Below are positions 8,624-16,400 of a stretch of 20,998 bases of DNA, piece by piece. The stretch comes from an uncultured Ruminococcus sp. (GTDB lineage Bacteria > Bacillota > Clostridia > Oscillospirales > CAG-272). The stretch covers positions 1 to 20,998 of the forward strand of contig URUL01000027.1 of NCBI GenBank assembly GCA_900551005.1. The letters run 5' to 3'. A program made the position numbers and the translations under genes. The stretch's first letter is position 1, and the number at the start of each line of letters is the position of its first letter. Below the pieces are notes generated by a model. It made no database searches and was not told where the DNA came from. It saw nothing but the letters and a program-made list of their open reading frames with translations.

Positions 8624-8645
8624 ATATATTCTATTTAGAATATAT
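8624..8645. repeat. 22-bp perfect palindrome upstream of the SLH gene
   Basis: Arms ATATATTCTA and TAGAATATAT flank a central TT, 22 bp before the SLH start codon. The position fits an operator or a 5'-leader hairpin. A second hairpin, GAGCAT/ATGCTC, lies just upstream around 8653-8670. I could not define a good promoter here. Confidence 0.45.
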
Positions 8646-8708
8646 CATACGGAGCATGCGAAAATGCTCATATCCGCGGGGAGAAAAATATATGTTTTTA
8701 TAACCTTT

Positions 8709-9389
8709 TTAATGACTCTGTCGCATTTTGACCTGCTTTGCAAAATAGGGTGCGGATTTTTTGGAGAGCGAACGCAAACGTGAGAGAATTTCGCTCTTCT
8801 GCTCGCCCGTGAGCTTCCGTCCGCGCAAAGAAAGCTGCTGCATCCTGTCAACAGCCTGTGTCGGCCGAAGGATATTTTCGTCTTTATATACAAAGGAAAC
8901 TCTCGGGGATGTAAATACGACAAGACCGTATACGGGAGGAGCAAATGAAAAATTTTTCAGAGCCTCCTTTACAGCGGCGGCATGCCTGTCATTCTGAATG
9001 AACGGATTCCGAAAATCCAGCTCCTTATGCTCTCCCGTGCGTGTTATGGCGCTCTGACGCCATGTCTGCGCGCCCTCGGGATTATCTATTCTGCCTATCA
9101 TGCTTTTGATTTCTATTACGACGACACACGTCGGAAGCACGATGATATTGTCTATTTCCGTATAACGCTTGCCTGCAGAGGTGTAAACGGGAAGAATGGC
9201 ACGTGAGAGCACATTCTTCATGCCGAAATACGAACAGAAAAGAGCTGTTGCCGCATCCTCGGATGCCACGCCGTATGAAAGAATCTTTTTGCGCGTGAAA
9301 TAAGAACTGATGAAAAGAGACAGCTTTAGAAGTCCGTATGCCGCGAGTATGAAAACGGCGCACATGATAAAAGGAATCAATTTTTCCAT
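8709..9389 (-). CDS. Membrane-anchored NERD (nuclease-related) domain protein
   Basis: A 226-residue protein with an N-terminal transmembrane helix (about 5-30) followed by a NERD domain. The domain core is the restriction-endonuclease-like signature RYTEID (D80) then VVIEIK (E93, K95), preceded by GVASEDAATALF. NERD proteins are predicted nucleases, but cellular roles are mostly unknown. The C-terminus is basic. The ATG has a near-ideal AGAAAGGAGG ribosome binding site and a strong promoter lies upstream, so it starts its own unit. It ends 107 bp before the SLH gene and may be co-transcribed with it. Confidence 0.88.
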   Translation of the reverse strand: MEKLIPFIMCAVFILAAYGLLKLSLFISSYFTRKKILSYGVASEDAATALFCSYFGMKNVLSRAILPVYTSAGKRYTEIDNIIVLPTCVVVIEIKSMIGRIDNPEGAQTWRQSAITRTGEHKELDFRNPFIQNDRHAAAVKEALKNFSFAPPVYGLVVFTSPRVSFVYKDENILRPTQAVDRMQQLSLRGRKLTGEQKSEILSRLRSLSKKSAPYFAKQVKMRQSH

Positions 9390-9418
9390 TTGCGAGCCTC
9401 CTTTCTGCTTTAATATTC

Positions 9419-9447
9419 AGTATATCATAAAAATGTGAACATATCAA
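9419..9447 (-). promoter_or_regulatory. Sigma-A type promoter for the NERD gene
   Basis: Minus strand: -35 TTGATA (9442-9447), 17-bp spacer, -10 TATACT (9419-9424). This gives a short leader ending in the strong ribosome binding site before 9389. The remaining stretch 9448-9575 holds no gene or clear signal that I can support. Confidence 0.75.
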
Positions 9448-9589
9448 GTGATTTTTTATATTATTTCATTCAGTTAGGAGTACCAGACTAAAGAAAAGGA
9501 TCAGATAAAAATTGGATTTATTTTCGAAAAAGGTCTGAACTTCTGCAACCTTCTGTGGTATTGTTGTGTGCTAACAGGTGGTACTACAA

Positions 9590-9862
9590 ATGAAAAGTAC
9601 GATAAAAGAGCTATGGCACGGAAACATCATTCCGCAAGAGGACAGCAGAAACAACTCAAAGGAGATGAAGCAGCTACTCAGATACATGGCAAGGCATCAC
9701 GAGGACTTGGAAAAGACCTTCACCGACGAGAAGAAGGAGATCTTCGAAAAGTTGCACGATTGTTGGAGCGAATATGCAATCCTTTCCGATGAGGCGATAT
9801 TTGAGTATGCCTTACAGCTCGGTGTGCAGATTGCCATTGAATCGCTTACCAATATAGAATAA
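9590..9862 (+). CDS. DUF6809 family small protein
   Basis: A 90-residue, charged, mostly helical protein that opens MKSTIKELWHGNIIP and ends in a short hydrophobic helix (ALQLGVQIAIESL). This is the pattern I know from the DUF6809 family, common and uncharacterised in clostridial genomes. I chose ATG 9590 over the in-frame GTG at 9578, because AGGTGG (9576-9581) sits eight bases before the ATG. It stands alone: the NERD gene is divergent on its left and a hairpin follows on its right. The role is unknown; family members often occur in accessory DNA. Confidence 0.8.
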   Translation: MKSTIKELWHGNIIPQEDSRNNSKEMKQLLRYMARHHEDLEKTFTDEKKEIFEKLHDCWSEYAILSDEAIFEYALQLGVQIAIESLTNIE

Positions 9863-9871
9863 TGGCAGGAT

Positions 9872-9902
9872 GTGTCAAATGTAATTTCAGAGTATTTGAC
9901 AC
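9872..9902. terminator. Inverted repeat after the DUF6809 gene, possible weak terminator
   Basis: GTGTCAAAT (9872-9880) pairs with ATTTGACAC (9894-9902), extended by GGCA/TGCC with a small bulge. Only TTT follows, so termination would be weak. The following bases to 10036 have small self-complementary pieces but no supported gene. Confidence 0.5.
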
Positions 9903-10036
9903 TGCCTTTGCACCTAATAAAAAATCTCTCTTCGGTGGCATGTTGCTTAATAAACGAAGTAGTGTGCCTCAGCAAGGCAAACTGATTCATTTTATCAGAA
10001 ACGAATTTGTAAAAAGCTTTTGAAATTGCCTGTATA

Positions 10037-11839
10037 TCAGCAATACCCCTCCAATTTTCTTTTCAGCGTTACTTTATCCAGAGTGTACTGTTTTTTTACC
10101 GAATCTGCATACTCGGCAAAAGCACGGCACAAGAGCGGATGCTCTAAAAAAATCGTGAAGAACGGTGCTTTTAACCGGCTGACGGCAACGCTTTTTTCGG
10201 AAATAATGAGCTGCACATCCAAAAAACTCGGTTCGGGCAAAGGATAAAATCTGTATTTTACGTTGTCCAAAAGATGTATTATGTTTTTTGCGTGTTCTGC
10301 AAATTCCAAAGGTGAATACGGCGTCGATAGGAATTCCGGATATATTTTTCCGTTAAACAAGTCCTCGTCGCTCGGCAAAGGTGCGCACTCATGAAAGTGG
10401 CCCGACAACAACGCATTCTCAAAAAAACAGTTCCTTTGTTTGTAAATGTCATTGGCGTCCCTTGCCTCGGCTCTTAATTCAGAGTGGTCGAAGCATTCCG
10501 AAAACAGATTCTCCGGCATTGAGAATACGGTTGGGCAACCGCTTAAAACCGTAATATCGGATGAATTTGTTGCAAAGAGGAAAAAATCAGCGGTTTTGCA
10601 CACTCTGATAAGACGGTGAGCTTTGCCGAGAAGGGTATCAAATAAACGTTGGCACAGAGCTATCTTTTCGGGTTCTGTTTCGTACAGATAATTTCCACCT
10701 TCGTTTTCCGTGCCGACAACATTGTTGCCGTAAATACAAGCATAGCCGGGGCATAAGAACATCGTTGTTGAAATATTCGTGTTTTTCAGTCCGTCGAGGT
10801 AAAATGATTCAATCTGTCCCGACGGATAAAGAGGAAGCCAACTGCGAATTGCTTCGCCGATTTCAGAAAGATCTCGTTCGATATTATGAATGATGTGAAT
10901 CTTCGCGCCGCTTGTTACACACCGGATCATCAGCGAAATCCATTTGGCTTGAAAGGCTTTATCGGCGGTGATCCAATCTATGTTTTGATCGGAGTATAGA
11001 TACAGATCCTTTTCTTTTCTTTCTATGACATTTCCGAGAAAGCGGAGAACGGCAGTTTGCAAACCTGTCATTCCGTGATAGAGCGGTCGGTCGTCACTTA
11101 AAACCGTTTTGTCTGCTGCCATTTCAAAGATCAGAGGAGGCTGAATAATATCGGCAGAAAACGAGCCGATCTGGTCTACCATGCCGACAACAAAGGATGA
11201 AATCTTGTTGTCTTCCGAAAGGAACAGCCAAGAATACAGTTCTTTTTCCCAATCCGTATCGTTATGGAGATCTTCGGGCGATATGTTCATCAGTCTTGCA
11301 AGATTTGAAAGGCGATTCTGGCCTTTGAGCCGACTGTAAAGAACACGGCACATCTCCTCCGTGAGCTTTGAGTTTGATACGGGTGTGCGCAGTCCGTTGC
11401 GGAAACGGCTGATATACGAAGGGTCAATGTTAAGGAGCTTTCCAAAACGAACATTGGAAAATTCCGCCAAATCAAGTATCGCGGAAAAGCGCTGTCCGAA
11501 TTTATTGTGGGTATGTAAAACTGTGTGCGCTTCTTTGTGCGCTTTTATCGGCTCTTCTCCGTCATAAAGCCAGCGCATGATCTCGCCTTTGATCTGCTCT
11601 GCAGAAAAGCAAGCGGAACAGCCGATCTCCTTCAAAATATCTTCTGTTTTTCCGTGTTCATCAGCAAACGAAAAAATTGCCGATACAATTCTTAACGCAC
11701 TTTTTCCGCCGTTTTGCGGTACACGGCTTCCCTTACAAATACGGTCAACCGCGGAACGGTCGCATCCGATAATACCTGCAATGTCAGTTGGCTTTGCGCC
11801 GATTATTTTCATGATTTTGTTTAATCGTTCTGTAAACAT
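10037..11839 (-). CDS. Large regulator with two tandem helix-turn-helix domains and an unknown C-terminal region
   Basis: A 600-residue protein. Residues about 3-75 (PTDIAGIIGCDRSAVDRICKGSRVP) and about 113-190 (VRFGKLLNIDPSYISRFRNGLRTP) both read as XRE-like helix-turn-helix units. Residues 200-600 form a long alpha/beta region with no domain I recognise; one segment (DLYLYSDQNIDW then GAKIHIIHNIERD) could be a ligand- or nucleotide-binding fold, but this is a guess. No transmembrane helix is seen, so it should be cytoplasmic. It has an AAGGGAG ribosome binding site and its own promoter. It is divergent from the DUF3592/zinc-ribbon cluster with a nested palindrome between them, so it probably controls that cluster and itself. 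Its base composition looks more A/T-rich than that of the core genes to the left. Confidence 0.8.
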   Translation of the reverse strand: MFTERLNKIMKIIGAKPTDIAGIIGCDRSAVDRICKGSRVPQNGGKSALRIVSAIFSFADEHGKTEDILKEIGCSACFSAEQIKGEIMRWLYDGEEPIKAHKEAHTVLHTHNKFGQRFSAILDLAEFSNVRFGKLLNIDPSYISRFRNGLRTPVSNSKLTEEMCRVLYSRLKGQNRLSNLARLMNISPEDLHNDTDWEKELYSWLFLSEDNKISSFVVGMVDQIGSFSADIIQPPLIFEMAADKTVLSDDRPLYHGMTGLQTAVLRFLGNVIERKEKDLYLYSDQNIDWITADKAFQAKWISLMIRCVTSGAKIHIIHNIERDLSEIGEAIRSWLPLYPSGQIESFYLDGLKNTNISTTMFLCPGYACIYGNNVVGTENEGGNYLYETEPEKIALCQRLFDTLLGKAHRLIRVCKTADFFLFATNSSDITVLSGCPTVFSMPENLFSECFDHSELRAEARDANDIYKQRNCFFENALLSGHFHECAPLPSDEDLFNGKIYPEFLSTPYSPLEFAEHAKNIIHLLDNVKYRFYPLPEPSFLDVQLIISEKSVAVSRLKAPFFTIFLEHPLLCRAFAEYADSVKKQYTLDKVTLKRKLEGYC

Positions 11840-11862
11840 AACCGTCTCCCTTGTTTTTTATT

Positions 11863-11891
11863 ATCATAGCATGATTATCTTATTAAATCAA
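11863..11891 (-). promoter_or_regulatory. Promoter for the double-HTH regulator
   Basis: Minus strand: -35 TTGATT (11886-11891), 17-bp spacer, -10 TATGAT (11863-11868). The nested palindrome begins three bases upstream of the -35 box. Confidence 0.6.
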
Positions 11892-11893
11892 TT

Positions 11894-11931
11894 ACTGCCG
11901 CGAAATTTGTCAATGACAATGTCGCGGCAGT
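11894..11931. repeat. 38-bp nested palindrome between divergent promoters, candidate operator
   Basis: Outer arms ACTGCCGCGA (11894-11903) and TCGCGGCAGT (11922-11931) are perfect complements. Inside them TTGTC (11907-11911) and GACAA (11915-11919) form a second dyad with the same centre. The element lies between the -35 boxes of the minus promoter (to 11891) and the plus promoter (from 11934), the expected place for a shared operator of a divergent regulator. The absence of a T run on either side argues against a terminator. Confidence 0.7.
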
Positions 11932-11933
11932 TG

Positions 11934-11962
11934 TTGTTTCCGCTATTTATGTATGGTACAAT
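11934..11962 (+). promoter_or_regulatory. Candidate promoter for the DUF3592/zinc-ribbon cluster
   Basis: Plus strand: weak -35 TTGTTT (11934-11939), 17-bp spacer, good -10 TACAAT (11957-11962). A weak -35 next to the palindrome would suit regulation by the divergent regulator. Confidence 0.5.
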
Positions 11963-12042
11963 CAAAATATATAGCTTTGCGGTGATGTATACCGAACAAT
12001 ATCTGCAGATGAAAATCTATGATAACAGAGGAGGGATTTGTT

Positions 12043-12078
12043 ATGGCATCCAATAACATTCCGGGTGTAATGTTATGA
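12043..12078 (+). CDS. 11-codon upstream ORF/leader peptide overlapping the DUF3592 gene start
   Basis: A strong ribosome binding site AGAGGAGGG (12027-12035) is placed for ATG 12043, which opens MASNNIPGVML and stops at TGA 12076-12078. The stop overlaps the next start in an ATGA arrangement. The DUF3592 gene itself has only a weak GGGTG site, so ribosomes probably reach it by coupling from this short ORF. The peptide has no run of codons for one amino acid, so classic attenuation is not indicated. It could instead mark a frameshifted original N-terminus. Confidence 0.5.
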   Translation: MASNNIPGVML

Positions 12079-12467
12079 GTGACACGTTCTTTTTCGTTGT
12101 CGGTATTATACTTACCGCTATCGGTCTGCTTTTGCTTACGGCAAAGATTCTGACTTACATACACTGCACTGTGCCGCAAAATGCAACCGTCGTAAAGCTG
12201 GAAAAAGAATGTACCTTTCTCCGTGGCGTGGAGCGTACCCATTATCGCCCTGTCGTGAGGTATGTCGTTGACGGCAAAAGTTATACCGTAGAGGCGTATT
12301 TCAGAACTTATCGGAAAACGAAATATCCGATTGATTCAGAAATGAAAATTTATTACAATCCAAAAAACCCGAAAGAGATGCGATTTGTCGGTCATCCGTT
12401 TCCGCTGCCGTTAGGACTTGTGTTCCTTTTAATTGGCGCTGTTTTGATTTGGTGCTGTTTTATTTAA
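12075..12467 (+). CDS. DUF3592-type small membrane protein
   Basis: A 130-residue protein with a transmembrane helix at each end (about 5-28 and 108-129). The extracytoplasmic or cytoplasmic domain between them fits DUF3592: ATVVKLE, YRPVVRYVVDGKSYTV, then the YYNPKNPKEMRF segment typical of this fold. The function of DUF3592 is unknown. The ATG at 12075 overlaps the stop of the 11-codon ORF. The last 22 coding bases before its stop are repeated exactly at 13374-13395, so a second copy of this 3' end once lay downstream. The 167-bp gap to the next gene has small hairpins but no supported terminator. Confidence 0.8.
   Translation: MSDTFFFVVGIILTAIGLLLLTAKILTYIHCTVPQNATVVKLEKECTFLRGVERTHYRPVVRYVVDGKSYTVEAYFRTYRKTKYPIDSEMKIYYNPKNPKEMRFVGHPFPLPLGLVFLLIGAVLIWCCFI
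12442..12463 (+). repeat. 22-bp direct repeat, copy 1 (inside the DUF3592 3' end)
   Basis: Begins TTTTGATTTGG and ends GTTTTAT; identical to 13374-13395. This copy encodes the VLIWCCF end of the DUF3592 protein. The flanks differ immediately on both sides. Confidence 0.85.
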
Positions 12468-12633
12468 GATCGGAGCGTTTCGGTCACAGACGCTGAACAT
12501 AATACCGGATCAATATTTCGGCGAAACGCCGGAAAGAAACAAGGACGAGTTGTTTTTGAAGCAAAAGCAAAACCAAACGATATGAACAATATTGACAATT
12601 GAAATCAGAAAGAAATAAATGAGGAGGACCGGA

Positions 12634-13008
12634 ATGGCAAACAACAAATTCTGCACCGAGTGCGGACAAAGGCTGGAAGAAGGAGTAAAGTTCTGCCCGA
12701 ACTGCGGAAACGCTGTACCGGCGGAAGCAGCCGGAAAAGAGCCGCAAAACAACACGTATACACCGAATTATACACAGAATAACACACCGAATTATACACC
12801 GGGGTTCTCAACCAGAATCCATGATCCGGAGATTAATGCGGCTTTGAGAAGAACCCGAAGTATCAGCAGAGTATTCCTGCTCATTTCAATACCGATTCCG
12901 GTGGTCGTAGCTTCCATATACGCACTCGTGACAAAGGAAATGGAGCTCGGACAGGCGATTATTGGCGGCGCTGTAGTTTCGGGAATCATTCTTTTGATCA
13001 ATATTTAG
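12634..13008 (+). CDS. N-terminal half of a split zinc-ribbon membrane protein
   Basis: A 124-residue product. It starts with a C4 zinc ribbon (C7-x2-C10 and C21-x2-C24), then an Asn/Thr/Pro/Tyr-rich linker with two copies of NTPNYT-like sequence, a basic segment HDPEINAALRRTRS, and two hydrophobic helices (about 80-99 and 106-124). It ends at TAG inside what looks like the second helix boundary. I chose ATG 12634, since GAGGAGG (12621-12627) lies just upstream and overlaps the earlier in-frame ATG at 12619. The next ORF continues in the same frame six bases after the TAG, and the two together have the architecture of a single zinc-ribbon/TM/zinc-ribbon family. The gene is probably interrupted by an amber mutation. 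Confidence 0.7.
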   Translation: MANNKFCTECGQRLEEGVKFCPNCGNAVPAEAAGKEPQNNTYTPNYTQNNTPNYTPGFSTRIHDPEINAALRRTRSISRVFLLISIPIPVVVASIYALVTKEMELGQAIIGGAVVSGIILLINI

Positions 13009-13014
13009 ATCGGA

Positions 13015-13359
13015 ATGAGCCACAGCGCAAAAAACTCCTATGAGGCTGTGGTTATTGACAAGAAATACGAATACGACCACAAAACGAACGACAGCACCTC
13101 AAACGAATACGTATACAAAACGATTGTCCGTACCACAGACGGTCACAAGAAAGTCATTCAGGAAACGAGCCATATGCCGAGATCCGCCTATGAATACCTT
13201 AGTGTCGGCGACCGGTTCCGTTACCATCCGCAGCTCGCGTATCCTTATGAAAAATATGATAAGTCGAAGGATGGTTTTGTCTACTGTGCCTGCTGCATGA
13301 CAAAGAACGACCTGTCCGGCGACCGTTGCGTGAAATGCGGTGTCCCGCTTTTGAAATAA
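13015..13359 (+). CDS. C-terminal half of the split zinc-ribbon protein (DUF3592-like region plus second zinc ribbon)
   Basis: A 114-residue ORF in the same frame as the preceding one, separated from its TAG by two codons. It contains a DUF3592-like soluble region (KNSYEAVVIDKK, YKTIVRTTDGHKK, YLSVGDRFRYHPQ) and a closing zinc ribbon with C91-x2-C94 and C105-x2-C108. There is no good ribosome binding site before ATG 13015, only GATCGGA. It would therefore be made by re-initiation after the amber stop, by read-through, or not at all. From memory, homologues carry both halves in one chain of about 240 residues. The sequence is otherwise undamaged, so the break is recent or tolerated. Confidence 0.65.
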   Translation: MSHSAKNSYEAVVIDKKYEYDHKTNDSTSNEYVYKTIVRTTDGHKKVIQETSHMPRSAYEYLSVGDRFRYHPQLAYPYEKYDKSKDGFVYCACCMTKNDLSGDRCVKCGVPLLK

Positions 13360-13373
13360 TCTTTTTATTCAGA

Positions 13374-13395
13374 TTTTGATTTGGTGCTGTTTTAT
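13374..13395 (+). repeat. 22-bp direct repeat, copy 2 (orphan 3' end of a DUF3592 gene)
   Basis: Identical to 12442-12463 but lies in the 82-bp gap between the split zinc-ribbon gene and the large gene, in no reading frame of a gene. It looks like the leftover tail of a duplicated DUF3592 gene, or one side of a recombination joint. Confidence 0.8.
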
Positions 13396-13441
13396 ATAAA
13401 ATAAAGCTTGAATAGTTGGAAAACCTGACGGAGGAAATCTA

Positions 13442-16400
13442 ATGAGTAAGTATTGTGGAAACTGCGGACATCCTTTGTCCGACGGTGCAAAGTTTTGCGG
13501 TAACTGCGGTCAACCGTTAAATACAAAAAACGAAAAACAGAATGTCGCCGCAGAAAGTCAAAAAGAGCCGGTAAAAGAAAACGTAGTACAAAGCAGTCAA
13601 AAAGAACCGGCAAAAGAAAACGTAGTACAAAGCAGTCAAAAAGGGCCGGTAAAAGAAAATGCAAACGCAAACAGTCAAAAAGGCAATGTGAAGCAGAAAA
13701 AAAGCGAAATCGCAACCACTCCAAAAGGCAATGTGAAGCATAAAGAAGGCGAATTTTTTACCAAACTCATAGAGGAAGTAAAAGATTTAATACGTCACCC
13801 CAAAAAATTGCTCCCAACGATTGTTCTGTCGATTTTTTGGATGGTGTTTCCCATGCTGTCCGCTTTCGGTGCCAATATCCCGATCTTAAGATTCCTCTAT
13901 ACGCTGACCTATGCCAACGGCGGTATGTTCGGCGGATTTTTCGGTGCCGTTGGCGGTATTTTCGGAAAAGCGGTATTTGCAACGGTTGTAAATACCATTA
14001 TTCTCTCACTGGTTGCCAAGAAAAACCCCTTTGCAAACGCCGCAAAATCACTCAAAGGAATATTCGGCAAAGCCGCTTTCAGCGGACTGTCCGCAATCTC
14101 TCCGTTCCTTGTCGGAGCAGGGGTTGGACTTTTGCTGTATTGGTTTTTCAATATCACCTCCAGCCCTGTTAACTGCGGTGTCGCGGTTGTGGGTGCTGTC
14201 GGCGCATTTTCTGCACTCGGCAAAAAGAACGGGATCATTACTTCTCTCGTTTATACCGTCACAGGCAAATTGACAAAAGGCAAGTTCCCGTCGCAGGTAA
14301 TAGTCAACCGTACGATCACCGGATTTTCTGCCGGATTTGCACTTGGTCTCCCCCTCACTTTTGTACGGTTCGGATGGCTTCTTTTCCTTGTCGGAGCACT
14401 CATTTTCACACTGGGTATCGTCTTTGCGATCGTCGGTAAAAAGGGCGCGAAGAATATGGCGGCAACAGCTGCCATATTCATCCTCACGAGCGCAATGATG
14501 CTGCCGGTATTTTTCACAAATGTTTTGGCCGCCGATACATCGCTTCCCAAAGGCTATGTCACTATGGATAAGGTGTTCCGTCTGGAAGACGGCGACGGTT
14601 CTCAGCCGGGTCACTACTCAAAAGTGGACGGTTTTTACCTTGTACTCACTCATATAGAAAGCAGAAGCTTTCATATAGGAGGCGATGCGGTTTATGGGGC
14701 CGAGCCTGTTCTTAACCGTGAATACCAAACCGCCAATCAGACGATCAGCGATAAGCCTGCGTTCACAGTCACGCGCACAGAAAACGCCACCGGTTTTACC
14801 GTAAGCGGAAAGTACGATTGGAAACATACATACCCGGGAGAACCCGGTAGTGGACATAAAGCGGGCGATAACGTGATTTACCGTTCAGATATTACGCTGA
14901 CTATGTCCAATATTACTTTTGAAGACTACAAAGTATATGCAGACATCAACGGACGGCTCAACACAGACAGCGGATACAACGATGTCTTCAGTAAACCGAA
15001 AACATACGACCTTGCAGGCACGCACGTGGAAGGAAAGTACCATTTTGACGCTGAAAATGATATCGTGCACATCTCGTTTTATGTGAATTCGCCATCCTCA
15101 CCCAAAACAGGTGCCTCGCTTTATTTCCGCATTGACGGCGTGCTTCCCAAAAACAAAACGACTACCGGCGGAAGCAGTACTGCCATAACCCAAGATGATC
15201 CGGATTATAAGCCCTACCGCGGTTATCTTACATACACAAACGGCGAAAAGAATAAGCACGGTCAGCCATTCCCCGATCTGATGGATTTCAACGATGACGG
15301 AGAAATCAATTGGCTTGACGTCGCTATTCAAAAAGAGCTTTCGCACAACCCTGATTGGCTTGACATGCCTGCAAGTAAAGGGGCAGCCGCAGCTCTTGCC
15401 GTAATTACAGCTTTGCTTGGCGCCGCAGGCGGCGCAGTGGGCGGTGCCTTGGGCGGACCGCTCGGCAGCTTGCTCGGATCGGCAGCGCAGGCAGCCGGTT
15501 CCGCTGCCGAAGGTGCATTCAGCGGCCTTGCCGACGGAATAAGCGGGCCCGAACAGAAAGAAGACCTCGGCCCGTACATCCGTCGTGATCCCGACGGCGA
15601 CCTTGAGGTAAATGACCCTGTTACAGGCGAAAAACGGGTCTACGTGGCAAATGGTAACGGAACATACACGAACCCCTTGACCGGCGCAACATATACGCCC
15701 GATGAACTGAAGAGCTCTCTGGATAGCCGCGCGGAAAATGCGCATCTGATCCGTCAGGACGATGCCTTTGCCAAGGCGGCGATCGAGGAACAAAGAGCGG
15801 CAAACCAGGAGAAATCATGGATCGCAAAACAGGCAGAAGCCGAAAATGCCGCAGAGCGCGCCAGAGAAGCCGCCGAAGCGGAGCATGAAGCATTCAAGCG
15901 GAAGATGGCGGCTAAATACGGCGTCTATTACGATGACGAGGAACTGTATAGGAGAATAGCGCGGGAGAAGGGCAAGGAGGAGATAAAAGGCTACGAGCAC
16001 ATGGGAGAAGAGGAAGCGTGGAAAGAGGGTCAAGAGCACTTAGAAAGAGTCAAGAAAGCATCCGACGTTGCTATCGATGTTTATGCCGAAATCGATCCTA
16101 AAACCGGTAATGCGTTGAAGAACGTCTATACGGTAGCAACTGCGGCTGCCTCCAATATGGGTGACGTTATGGCGGGCAACAAGACCATCGGCGGCGCAAT
16201 GGCACAGACGGTCGTGGATTCCGGCGTCGAGCTTGCCAAGAACTATTCGGACGGTGTTGCTCAAAAAATGTTCACAAATACGGTCGGAGATAGCGTTAAG
16301 GCCATGTCCGATACCTATATGAAGGGCGGTAGTTTGAAAGAAATCCGGGAAGCAGGCGAAAAAGCAGCGATTCAGGGTGCTGTCAACGCAACTGTTGACA

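Noticed and set aside
9697..9990. 97-codon minus-strand open frame overlapping the DUF6809 gene
   Set aside because: No ribosome binding site at its start, and it overlaps a better supported gene; kept only as a note that the segment may be a dispersed repeat.
11894..11931. Nested palindrome as a terminator
   Set aside because: No T run on either side, and it lies between two divergent promoters rather than after a gene.
13006..13008. Pyrrolysine or general amber recoding at the split gene
   Set aside because: rsmI ends naturally with TAG and no methylamine methyltransferase or pyl gene is visible, so a genome-wide reassignment is unlikely; simple nonsense mutation or re-initiation is preferred.
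13556..13711. Tandem repeats as a CRISPR array
   Set aside because: The 39-bp units are contiguous without spacers and encode an in-frame protein repeat.
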